The notes under the pieces are model-generated. The model was given only the letters and a program-made list of their open reading frames with translations. It ran no database searches and had not been told where the DNA came from. This document shows, piece by piece, positions 10,764-18,859 of a stretch of 26,535 nucleotides of DNA. Each line of letters starts with the position of its first letter. Within the stretch, counting starts at the first letter, position 1. The DNA lies in contig JAFISE010000302.1 in the NCBI GenBank assembly GCA_022560025.1, positions 1-26,535 on the forward strand. The letters run 5' to 3'. Made by a program: the position numbers and the translations under genes. The DNA comes from Stagonosporopsis chrysanthemi. Lineage: Eukaryota > Ascomycota > Dothideomycetes > Pleosporales > Didymellaceae.

Positions 10764-10807
10764 ACGTGTTTTATAAGCGTGCGCCCCACCCCACCAACTT
10801 TGCGCAC
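10764..10807 (+). repeat. Left terminal inverted repeat of the pogo-like element
   Basis: 44 bp, beginning directly after a TA dinucleotide and ending in TTTGCGCAC. It matches the reverse complement of 12671-12731 with few differences apart from a 17 bp addition in the right copy. Confidence 0.88.
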
Positions 10808-10825
10808 CTCTCTTATCTCAATACA

Positions 10826-12505
10826 ATGGCTCAACGTAGCGCTCCTCTATCAGTTTCAAATGAAGCAGACGTTCAGCTTGCTATCTCTTCTATTAATTCT
10901 TATCAAATACAGGGCAATCGTAGAGCTGCTACTATCTTCAACGTGTCTGAACGAACAATCCGCCGCCGACGCGCTGGTATACCTGCCCGACGCGATTACC
11001 AGCCCAACTCAAGGAAGCTCACTCAGCTAGAAGAGGAGGTGATAGTCTGCTATATACTTGATCTAGACGCACGCGGATTTGCGCCTACGTATGCAGCTAT
11101 ACGCCAGATAGCTGATAAGCTGCTGGCTGCGCGTAGCACTGGTCAGGTCGGCGTCCACTGGCCGCGCAACTTTGTTAAGCGTACAGACAGTCTCAAAACG
11201 CGTTTTAATCGAGCTTATGATAGGCAGAGAGCTCTTTGTGAGGATCCTGTACTAATAAAGAGCTGGTTCGAGCTTGTAGAGTAGACAAAAGTCAAGTATG
11301 GCATCTGCGATAATGACGTCTACAACTTTGATGAGGCTGGCTATATGATGGGCAAGATCACAACTCAGCTCGTCGTAACAGGGTCAGAGAGGAGAGGCCG
11401 GCCAAAGACTGTCCAGCCTGGCAATCGCGAGTGGGTGACTGTGATTGCTGCAATCAACGCTGCTGGCTGGACAATCCCACCGTTCCTCATCTTTGCTGGC
11501 CAGTATCATCTTTCTGCCTGGTACGAGGAAGCAGAGATCCCACGCGACTGGGCAATCGCAGTTAGCGACAATGGATGGACAAACAACGAGCTAGGAGTAG
11601 AGTGGCTGAAGCACTTTGATGCTCATACAAAGACTCGCGTTGTTGGCGCGCATCGCCTGCTCGTCCTTGAGAGCCACCACTCTCTTGAGTTTCAAGAGCT
11701 CTGCAAGGAGAACAACATCTACACGCTCTGTATGCCGCCTCACTCATCCAACCTACTGCAGCCTCTTGATGTAGGCTGCTTCTCGCCGTTGAAGCGCGCG
11801 TATAGCCGTGGGGTTGAGGCTCTGATCCGCCACCACATTAACCATATCACCAAGCTTGAGTTTCTGCCAGCATTCAAGGCAGCGTTCAATCAATCATTCA
11901 CCTCAGCCAATATCTGCTCAGCCTTTCGAGGCGCAGGCCTTGTGCCTCTTCAACCAGACGTTGTACTGTCAAAGCTTGACGTGCAGCTGCGTACACCTAC
12001 TCCACCTGCTCTACCAGAGGCTATCTGGGAGGCTCGTACGCCAAGCAACGTACGTGAGCTTGAAACTCAATCAACGCTTATACGTGAGCGCGTACGCCGA
12101 CATAAGAGCTCATCGCCTGCCTCTATTATTAAAGCAATCAATCAACTTAAGAAGAGCGCTGAGGGAATGATGCTGTCGGCTGAGCTAATGCGCGATCGGA
12201 TCACCAGCCTTGAGAGGGCAAATGAGGCAGCGTCTGCGCGTAGACAGCGCAAGAAGAAGCGTATACAGCAGCGTGGGGTCTTAACAAAGGGAGCTGGCGA
12301 GGATATACTTGCTCAACGTAAGGCTGATCAGCAGATTGCTCATGAAGAGCGTCAAGGAGGAGAGCAATTAGGTGTTAGCCGCCAGGCTCTTGCGCGCTGT
12401 AAGAGGTGCAGAGAGACTGGGCATAACTCACGTACGTGCAAGAAAGATACTTTAGATACTAACCTCCGTCTCTACGATGCGAAAAACCCTGTGGGCCGGA
12501 AATGA
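10826..12505 (+). pseudogene. Pogo/Fot1-type transposase, one stop and lost catalytic Asp
   Basis: Transposase reading from ATG 10826 to a TGA at 12503, interrupted only by an in-frame TAG at 11282-11284; both sides stay in the same frame, so about 559 codons. Order: N-terminal psq-type helix-turn-helix (NRRAATIFNVSERTIRRRR), CENP-B/Tc5-type HTH (KLTQLEEEVIVCYILDLDARG to FNRAYDRQ), then the DDE endonuclease. The first Asp is in YNFDEAGY (codon at 11330) and the third in LLQPLDVGCF (codon at 11768). At the expected second Asp the family reads LxLDGHxSH, but here LVLESHH is seen at 11663: the DGH residues are missing. A CCHC-type zinc knuckle, CX2CX4HX4C (CKRCRETGHNSRTC), lies near the C-terminus. 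The last codons fall inside an inserted palindrome. Clearly non-functional as it stands. Confidence 0.9.
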
Positions 12506-12591
12506 CCAATGGGACGCTGCGTCGGGTCAATATATCTGCTGTCCTTGCACTCTGATTGGTCGTTTTCGGCACACCGGGTTTTTCGCATCGT
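12474..12591. repeat. 118 bp palindromic insert, 37 bp arms
   Basis: Arms 12474-12510 and 12555-12591 are inverted repeats, 33 of 37 positions matching, around a 44 nt loop. Each arm begins ACGATGCGAAAAACCC or its near copy and ends at a GACCAAT/ATTGGTC boundary. The left arm supplies the transposase's last codons and stop. It could be a short MITE-like insertion or a hairpin serving as the 3' end of the transposase transcript. No clear target duplication was identified. Confidence 0.75.
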
Positions 12592-12670
12592 GGGGAGGGA
12601 GGTTATTCAATCTACTCTATAAATATCTATATTTTAAATTATTGTGGTGTTAAGATATACAATTATAGAT

Positions 12671-12731
12671 GTGCGCAAAGTTGGTGGGGTGCGGCGCACG
12701 CTTGTACGCGGCGCATGCTTATGAAACACGT
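12671..12731 (-). repeat. Right terminal inverted repeat of the pogo-like element
   Basis: 61 bp, followed by TA. It carries a partial internal duplication of an AAGC(A/G)TGCGCCG segment, making it 17 bp longer than the left repeat. Confidence 0.85.
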
Positions 12732-12733
12732 TA

Positions 12734-13225
12734 TAAGAAGGCTAATAGCATCTATGTAGCTTTGCAATTTATATCTACAATCTAGCAAATAAATAAGTAT
12801 CTGTGTAGATAGCAAGTATTTTGTAAGGCGCGCTGCGCATTGCCAGTAACAGATAACTGCTACTAGGGGACCTATGTCCACGTATGCCTAAATAGTCAGT
12901 CCTGTCCCAGGGCTTGTTATAAATAGGTTGCATTATGTATACATCTTGCAGCAGCCACAATTACATCATCCCGCACCTGCACTCTACCTAGACCCTAGCA
13001 CAGCATCAACAACAAGCAGCGAAAGGCCAGGGGCAAGGTCATCAAGCCCAATAGCAGAGCTTTCGCAGCCTTGTACAGTCACCACAGGAGCGCTGCTGGC
13101 CTTGTGTAGGTTGAAAGCCGCGATTTGTTTGCTACGCTTGGGCGTTGGTTTATGGGCTTGGAGGCCTGAAAGGATGTTGAGAAGGGTAGGTTGGCGGCGT
13201 TGTTGTGTAGGACATAGACACACCC
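12734..13225. other. Intergenic, AT-rich then ordinary
   Basis: The first 200 bp or so after the transposon are AT-rich. A minus-strand frame at 12984-13229 is open for 81 codons, overlaps the end of the 510-aa gene and contains KPTPKRSKQ. It has no ATG and might be an alternative 3' exon of that gene. A candidate intron (donor GTGAGG near 13230, acceptor CCTTTCAG near 13170) does not keep that frame, so no call is made. Confidence 0.35.
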
Positions 13226-14758
13226 TCACGTCGGGGCGCTTCCAGCTCTTCGAAACTCTTGGTCGATAGTAGGTGGCTCATGGGCCCTCTGTGAATTTTC
13301 CAAGAGTCTCATCTCGCGCGCCAGCATGTCTAACCTTCGGCCAAGCTGGCCCATCTCTTGGTAGATCTTGCTCTTCTTTTCTTCGAGAATTGCATCGAAA
13401 TGCCGCTGTGCGCGATCCACGACCTCGGCAGCCTGATCTGTCAAGGTATTCAGCAAGTCACTGGCAACGTCGTTGGCGTACTCGTCATAACTCTGACGCT
13501 GGGCATCAGCAGCACGCTCCAGTTCGTTCATGGCATCGTCCTTGGTCGTCCTGATATCCAGTTCAGACGATTCTACTTGATCGCGGATTTCAGCGGCTGC
13601 ATTTTCCGCGGCCTCTTCGTACAGCGATTCGATGTGCACAGCTGTTTCGTCGTAGATGGAGTCGACTTGGTTTACGATCCGCTGCGTTATCCAAGTGCCA
13701 AATTGAGTCCCCAGTAAAGAGAGCTTTGGCCTGGACAGGGGCTGGCACTTCGCAGGCCCAGGGGAAGACCAAAAGAGCGACGATTGTGGGAGGACAACGA
13801 GAGTGGGTAGCAGGGCTTCGAGTATGCCGGGGAGGACTGCACGGACGGCTACCTCCACATCTGAGGCATTTGCGCTGGGCGAGGATGGACGTGGTGTCGC
13901 AACAGCAAGCGAGTCTGGGTCTTTGGAACGCGGCGTGGTGGCCGCCTCGGTCGGGGACGCGAGCACATGCTCGGAACAGGACGAGAGTAGGGCGCGCTTC
14001 GAGGGCGGCGTGGCCGGTGCTGGGCTGGGAGACACTAGAGCACTGGTTAAGTATGGTGACCATGCTCGCTGGAAAAGACAAGACGCACTAGGCCTCGCGC
14101 GCTTGCTGCCTGCCGTGGTATACGGAGGCAGCGGCTCTGGTTCTGGGGTTACAGCATTGCTATCTACGGCCGGGTGCGGCTCGCCACGGGTGTCGAACAC
14201 CGACCAGTCTGCGGCAGTGAAGCGACTGGTGAAGTTCCGGTTGAGGGGAACGGAAGCCAGCTGCCCTGGCTGTTCATACAGCCGTCGAAACATGTCGCGT
14301 TTTTCATTCTGCAGCTTGCAGTAGTCAAACGCGATGCACAAGGCAGTGGCCTTGGCAAGACCACAAATCGCATCAAAGAGGGATTCATCGCCTCGTCGAG
14401 CGGCGAACGGCGTACAGGATGTGTTGAGGTGCCAGACAGGACACGGCTTCATCAGCGTTAATGTCAACGTTTGTATCCGTGGGTGGCGTGCACGTGTGAG
14501 GTAGTCCAGCCGATTCGGCGGAAGGGGCAGCGCTGCTGCACCAAGGACGCCTCGCATCACGTTGCCACCCTCATACTGGAGCGTGATGGTCTGGAGCTCT
14601 AGACCGCCGTGGATTGGGAGATGGGATCGCAGAAACAGCGAGGCTTGCGCAGAGGATTGATTGCACTTGAAGGTTAGAGACATTGACACAGGCATCGCAT
14701 CACCTGACGTGAGATAGGCAATGCAGGGGATGCTGCCTTTAGGGCACGTGGGCTGCAT
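13226..14758 (-). CDS. Orphan protein of about 510 aa, coiled-coil C-terminus
   Basis: Single-exon gene with a true ATG at 14758; in-frame ATGs at residues 22 and 26 (MPVSMSLTFKC) could also be the start. It resembles, by general pattern, a family of uncharacterised fungal accessory proteins opening with a beta-rich segment like LTFKCNQSS...SLFLRSHLPIHGG. Regions: an N-terminal globular part of about 200 residues (including PCPVWHLNTSC and a helical AKATALCIAFDYCKLQNEKRD stretch); a long Pro/Ser/Ala-rich disordered middle; a C-terminal helical part of about 140 residues, Glu/Asp/Ala-rich with heptad-like spacing (SIYDETAVHIESLYEEAAEN onward), probably a coiled coil. No enzyme motif, signal peptide or membrane helix. 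A GC-rich repeat module sits directly upstream. Function unknown; the family statement is from memory of similar proteins, not a search. Confidence 0.65.
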   Translation of the reverse strand: MQPTCPKGSIPCIAYLTSGDAMPVSMSLTFKCNQSSAQASLFLRSHLPIHGGLELQTITLQYEGGNVMRGVLGAAALPLPPNRLDYLTRARHPRIQTLTLTLMKPCPVWHLNTSCTPFAARRGDESLFDAICGLAKATALCIAFDYCKLQNEKRDMFRRLYEQPGQLASVPLNRNFTSRFTAADWSVFDTRGEPHPAVDSNAVTPEPEPLPPYTTAGSKRARPSASCLFQRAWSPYLTSALVSPSPAPATPPSKRALLSSCSEHVLASPTEAATTPRSKDPDSLAVATPRPSSPSANASDVEVAVRAVLPGILEALLPTLVVLPQSSLFWSSPGPAKCQPLSRPKLSLLGTQFGTWITQRIVNQVDSIYDETAVHIESLYEEAAENAAAEIRDQVESSELDIRTTKDDAMNELERAADAQRQSYDEYANDVASDLLNTLTDQAAEVVDRAQRHFDAILEEKKSKIYQEMGQLGRRLDMLAREMRLLENSQRAHEPPTIDQEFRRAGSAPT

Positions 14759-14824
14759 ATTCGACTATGCTGTAAATCTACTCACGAACAGATTCCCCTT
14801 TGCGATTAACCAGAGAACGGCAAA

Positions 14825-15330
14825 GGAAGCCCGCCCACCCAGGCTTTCTCGCAACAAATGCGAAGAGCAGCCCTGACTCGTGTGATGGGTCTCCGACGCT
14901 CCGACTCCAGCGGGGAACAACGAGGCGTCAGTTCGCGTGCTACGTGCGCAACTGCTTACGTTGCTGGCGCCGGCTCGAGATACGCCCCAATAACGCGGAG
15001 CGGCCAGGGGCGCGTGCAGAAGCAAGCGACACCTGTGCGGCTACGCGCTAGAGGCCTTGTGAAGCTCGCAAGGATGACGCACTGTACCGGACGCGGCTGT
15101 GTAAAGGCAGTCACGCGCGTAGCAGCGAACAGCGGAAAAACAAAAGGACTAAGGGCAGAGCGGCCAGGGGCGCGTGCAGAAGCAAGCGACACCTGTGCGG
15201 CTACGCGCTAGAGGCCTTGTGAAGTTCGCAAGGATGACGCACTGTACCGACTGGACGCGGCTGTGTAAAGGCAGTCACGCGCGTAGCAGCGAACAGCGGA
15301 AAAACAAAAGGACTAAGGGCGGAGCGGTAA
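14825..15330. repeat. GC-rich 5' module with a 160 bp tandem duplication
   Basis: Just upstream of the 510-aa gene. A unit starting GCGGAGCGGCCAGGGGCGCG at 14995 recurs at 15155 as GCAGAGCGGCCAGGGG (step 160 bp), and a third partial start, GCGGAGCGG, is at 15319 (step 164 bp). The two full units are almost identical; the second has a 4 bp GACT insertion after CTGTACC and single changes such as GAAGCTC to GAAGTTC. The near identity implies a recent duplication. The first part of the module (14825-15080) has a diverged relative at 9631-9840. Confidence 0.85.
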
Positions 15331-15549
15331 TGGAAAAAGCGGGGGCGCGCAGGACGTATGTGATGGTCATAGGGGATAGTTGGATCTGGGCGGCTGTATT
15401 TAAGTACTTGCGAGCGGAGGAAAATTGCCCCGCCTGTAGGCGCTCGGGAGTTGGGCTCCCGTACTGCTCTGACCACGGTGTCGGGATTCAGAGATAAGCC
15501 GAGATCCCGATCCTTAGTTAGGCTAAGCGCTAGCAAAGGCTAGCACGTA
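15331..15549. other. Short intergenic segment beside a pogo-like end
   Basis: No coding or repeat feature is recognised. It ends at the TA (15548-15549) that precedes the terminal repeat of the next element. Confidence 0.3.
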
Positions 15550-16490
15550 CCGTGTCCGTGCGCGTTGCGCACCCCGCCGCTTCTTGAGGTACCACAAACA
15601 TGAGGTTATTGAGCCACACACGATAGATAAAGTCACCAATTTTTTAGTAGAGTACTCTGTAGACCTATGCGATAAACTTTGCTACTGAGATCTTTTTGGT
15701 AGAGCAATTTTGCGGCCACAGCGGTTGAGTTTTGGTAGTGGGGTTAAGGAACGCTCATGAGCAATCGGCTGACTACCACCACCCACCGCACCACGTTTTG
15801 GCTTCTTTCTAGGTGCTGCAGACTGTGAGGCTTTGCGTTTGCCTGTTTTAGGCAATTTTTGACTTTTTGAAGCGTCGCAAGCGTTCTTCTGAAGCTGTTT
15901 TTCGGCCTGGCGTTCAGCTACTTCAGCAGCCTTTACAGCTTTCAGTTGTGCCCGCTCCTCCTTCTTTCTTGCACGTCGCACCTTTTGCTCTTCCTTCTCC
16001 TTTGCTTGTAGTAGCTTTTGAGTCTGTTGAAGCTCCCGTTTAGTTGCTTTTTCCGGCTCCAACTGCTCTTGGTAGGCCTCATTTGCACAATCACGTGCGT
16101 CGGCCTCTGCTTTGGACGAAGGACTCCACCAAACTGCGCCTCCCTGCCGCTCTATCTGCCGCGTGTATAGAGGTAGTACCTTCTGCTGCTTTGGCTTCTT
16201 CTTCTGCGTTGCAAGCTCCTCTTTTGCCTCATCTAATTCGTGTTGTACCAGCTCAAACTGGACGTGGAGTTGGTGGATAGCCTGTTCGAGCGGGCCTAGC
16301 TGAGTACTGCCCTTACCTCCTACAGTCTTCCGCAACAGAGCCTCAGCCTTAAGCCAATTTGGCGCAGTAGGTGCTGCAGTAGGTGCGGTTTTGTTCAGGT
16401 AGAGTTACAGGCTTTGGTGGGGTGTGTACCTTCAACTTATCAAGTACAACGTTGGCGTTGGGTGGGTTGGTTGGTTGGTTGGTATTCATT
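15550..16490 (-). mobile_element. 3' fragment of a pogo-like element (second family)
   Basis: The outer end is at 15550, right after TA: CCGTGTCCGTGCGCG, running to GCACCCCGCCGCTTCTTG. This matches the outer end of the element at 25198 (CCGTGTCTGTGCGCG...GCACCCCACCACTT). The fragment holds the C-terminal third of a transposase on the minus strand and stops near 16490, beside a GGTT-type microsatellite (16464-16485). The catalytic domain and the other terminal repeat are missing, so this is a truncated, immobile copy. Confidence 0.8.
15682..16485 (-). pseudogene. Truncated pogo-like transposase, C-terminal part
   Basis: About 217 codons (16335-15682, stop TGA) show the typical basic helical tail of Fot1/pogo-type transposases: a helical start (QAIHQLHVQFELVQHEL), a KKKPKQQK patch, the conserved GGAVWWSPSS block, a long Lys/Glu/Ala/Gln coiled stretch, then KRKASQSAAPRKKPKRG and a basic end. 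Upstream the same frame continues as TAPNWLKAEALLRKT. Beyond a frameshift near 16390-16400, another frame reads VVLDKLKVHTPPKPVTLPEQ, also typical of the region after the DDE domain. Nothing of the DDE core remains. The family match is strong; the upstream limit is approximate. Confidence 0.82.
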
Positions 16491-16979
16491 TCACGTCAAG
16501 TTGATGGGGATTAAGCCCACCATCTCGCCTCCCAAAGGGCATATACGACGTGCTAAGCTATGGAATTACAGTGCAAACACACTACCTTAGAAAGCATTTC
16601 TTGCCTGCGCGGGTATTGCTACCATTTCAGAACTACAGCTCCCCTTATGTTTAGAAGATCAGTGCGCTACGCGCCTACCGGACAGCAGATCCATACGGAA
16701 ATCCTATCGGTATTTCCCTATTTCTAGAGTGGAGATTCAATACAAACATAAAGACAAGAACACAAGGAAAGCACATGCAAATTACATCAGGCTACCTTGC
16801 TCTGCAGGGGCACTGTCGCGTCTTAAACAGATAACACTTCACATCAATATACTGACCCAATTAGCTAGTCCTTACATATACCGCCTGTACCCGTTCATTC
16901 TCACAGGAAGTAGCAGGTCAGATATCAGGAAAAGTTTCCGAAGACAGAGCTATCATTGCTATGGATAATGAGTTATAAG
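16491..16979. other. Intergenic, nothing recognised
   Basis: The segment has no motif-bearing open frame and no terminal repeats that I could see. A plus-strand frame at 16729-16968 is low-complexity and was not called. Confidence 0.35.
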
Positions 16980-17680
16980 CTAGAAGATGTATGTTTTAGC
17001 TCTTTCTAGCTTGTGGAAGCATCGACTGTTGGCCCATTTGGTCTCTGTAGACCACTTTTTAGCATTATCAATCTGCCAAACGGTCATGGCGCAGCTCCAT
17101 CTGTAAATCAGCCCTTCGTTGGTGTGATTGTTGGATGCCCGACCGCTAGAAGCAGATATCATCATCCTCTAGGCCTCGCAAAGATCATTGAGGACAGTTG
17201 CCGGCTCGTACGAGTCTCTCTCGATATTCATGTGCGTGTCCACGAGCTTGGCCATGGTAACGAAGCAATTGTCATCCTTCGCCTTCCAGATGTAGTGTAT
17301 GTAGAGCAAGATTTGCGCTCTCATCGCGTACTCCTGGACTTCGCCGAGAATTACGTTAGAGTTGATCCAAGCCATGGAGACATCCGGAGGCCTGTCTGCA
17401 TCTGATTTCAGAATAACCATTACATTCTTAAACTCATTAGACCCCGCCCGAGAGTTCCGTGTGAGAAGTTTGCTGCGCTGCAATATCTTAGGTTGATCGT
17501 TTGCTATATTTTCGTTTTCCAGAACAGCCTCTGTAAATGCCAGTAGGTAAACGTCTCAGCCTCATCCAGGTTGTTTGACTTACGTTGGAGGAAGTCACTT
17601 TCCTGAGGGCATGTGTCCTTGTCTACAGACAATTCGCTCTCTAAATAGGTGCGACTATGGATTGCACAGACGCCTTGATC
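16980..17680 (-). pseudogene. Unrecognised spliced gene with an in-frame stop
   Basis: Not recognised, but clearly gene-like. A minus-strand exon (about 17680-17584: YLESELSVDKDTCPQESDFLQ and so on) joins via a 53 bp GTAAGT...TTTACAG intron (17583-17531, phase 1) to a second exon. That exon reads QAVLENENIANDQPKILQRS through LLYIHYIWKAKDDN and VLNDLCEA to a TAG at 17169-17171. Directly after the stop the same frame continues RMMISASSGRASNNHT to IYRWSCAMTVWQIDNAKKW and ends at 16980. The stop sits where a Trp or Gln codon would fit, so TGG>TAG or CAG>TAG is likely. The 5' end is unknown; no ATG was found for exon 1. It may be a fragment of a cellular gene or of a transposon. Confidence 0.5.
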
Positions 17681-18159
17681 ATCTTACAGCATGCATAGGT
17701 GACAACGTTCACCGCTCAAGTGAGGTGTCCAAAGCCAAATAGAGAAACGCAGCGGTCAGCGCTGAGGATGCTCTGCGAGAGTGGGTGCCTCACGCATGCT
17801 GCCCCAGACGCCGCGCAGGATCCTTGTCAGGACGCACGGGTCAGGCTACCCAACTGCTCTACACACTACGTTAGATACCCGTATCACTAAAGAGCGGATG
17901 TCTTAGATTCCAAATTCCTGCAGCTGAGAGCGAAAATGGTCCGAGTGGTAGAATGGCATTTAGACTTGCAAGACCAGCAGAACTATATAAGGAATGTGTT
18001 CCTCAAGAACTGGATCGCCCAGACTCTCTATATCTTCCTCTAATTTTTGATAGTGTTTGGTACCTCTCACTATGCACGAGTCTCAGTGCGACATCCAGAC
18101 TGTTGTTAAGGGGTTGTTGCAACATCAGAGTTTTCACTTCCTATCTAACCCTCAAAACA
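17681..18159. other. Intergenic, nothing recognised
   Basis: No supported gene. A tRNA-like string near 17938 was examined and rejected. This should include the promoter of the gene at 18160. Confidence 0.3.
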
Positions 18160-18538
18160 ATGAGTCTCGTAGAAACGCAGACATTGAAGACAGTGAGTAG
18201 ATTTAGCTGCCTAGTAGATCATAAAAGACAGTTTTGACCCAGAATCTACAGGATACGCTGTAAAAGCGGGTCAGTCCGAACCCAAGAAAAACCTCATCCA
18301 AAACTGTTCGGTGACACAAACATCTGAACCCATCAAGCGGGAGTTGAACAGCTGCTCAGGAGGGACGCCGCGGTCACGCGCTATAGGCACTGGTTCTCCC
18401 AGACGCTCAGCAAGGGTTGTTTGCCAGACCAGCAAAGCCCACAGAACACCACCTCTTAAGCGCTCTGATAGAGTGACGCGTCAACATGCAGTGCGGGACG
18501 AGAATCGGGCAACTAGTGCTCAGGGATTTGGACATTGA
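18160..18538 (+). CDS. Small basic protein, two exons, unrecognised
   Basis: ATG at 18160 in a good context (AAAACAATGAG) opens 12 codons (MSLVETQTLKTV). A 55 bp intron (18197-18251; donor GTAGAT, acceptor TCTACAG, phase 1) joins them to a second exon ending with TGA at 18536-18538, about 107 aa in all. The stronger donor GTGAGT four bases earlier would give an early stop, so splice choice matters. The protein is rich in Arg, Lys, Ser and Thr (IKRELNSC, SPRRSARV, LKRSDRVTRQ) and looks disordered and nuclear. The frame is open for another 44 codons after the stop (SAPLATPAQAAQKTRNSN on), so the stop may be a recent nonsense change. Function unknown; moderate to low confidence. Confidence 0.35.
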
Positions 18539-18859
18539 AGTGCTCCGTTAGCCACCCCTGCTCAAGCAGCGCAGAAGACCAGAAACTCCAACAATCTGTG
18601 GATACCTCACATGTGCGTCAAGCTGATTTGCCACTCTCGTGAAAAATGGCGGGTACTACTGCGAAAGCATTCATAGGTCCTTTAAGCTACAATATTTTCT
18701 GCCACCTCTTGACGGTTAGTGGAGCAACGTTCGAGTGCTTGGATCTGCCATATGCAAGTGACTTGGCAAGAAGGATAGCGAATCAATAGCTAGTTCAAGT
18801 CCCATTGTGTTACCTTCAGGCAATCTTTGCCGTACATCATGTGCGTGGTAGATCAAGCG
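18539..18859. other. Intergenic, possible read-on of the preceding frame
   Basis: The frame of the preceding small gene stays open from 18539 to about 18673, then ends with a TAG. No other feature is seen before the gypsy relic. Confidence 0.3.

Larger units (their letters stand above)
10764..12731 (+). mobile_element. Fot1/pogo-like DNA transposon, complete ends, inactive
   Basis: A 1968 bp element of the Tc1/mariner superfamily, pogo/Fot1 type. It is flanked by TA on both sides (10762-10763 and 12732-12733), the expected target duplication. Terminal inverted repeats begin ACGTGTTTTATAAGC on the left and are matched on the right by the complement, both ending at an inner GTGCGCAAAGTTGG. It encodes one transposase on the plus strand between the repeats. 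The transposase carries an internal stop and lacks one catalytic residue, so the copy cannot move by itself. An active relative elsewhere could still mobilise it, since the ends are largely intact. A 118 bp palindrome is embedded at its 3' end. Confidence 0.9.

Noticed and set aside
13170..13230. Intron extending the 510-aa gene into the 12984-13229 frame
   Set aside because: The splice sites look reasonable but the phase leads to a stop after a few codons, so it does not join the open frame downstream.
13273..14324. Long plus-strand open frames opposite the 510-aa gene
   Set aside because: They are shadows of the GC-rich minus-strand gene and have Arg/Gly/Ser-biased composition.
17936..18005. 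tRNA-like string (GGTCCGAGTGGTAGAATGGC)
   Set aside because: It resembles a D-arm, but no anticodon stem, T-arm consensus or matching acceptor stem could be found downstream.
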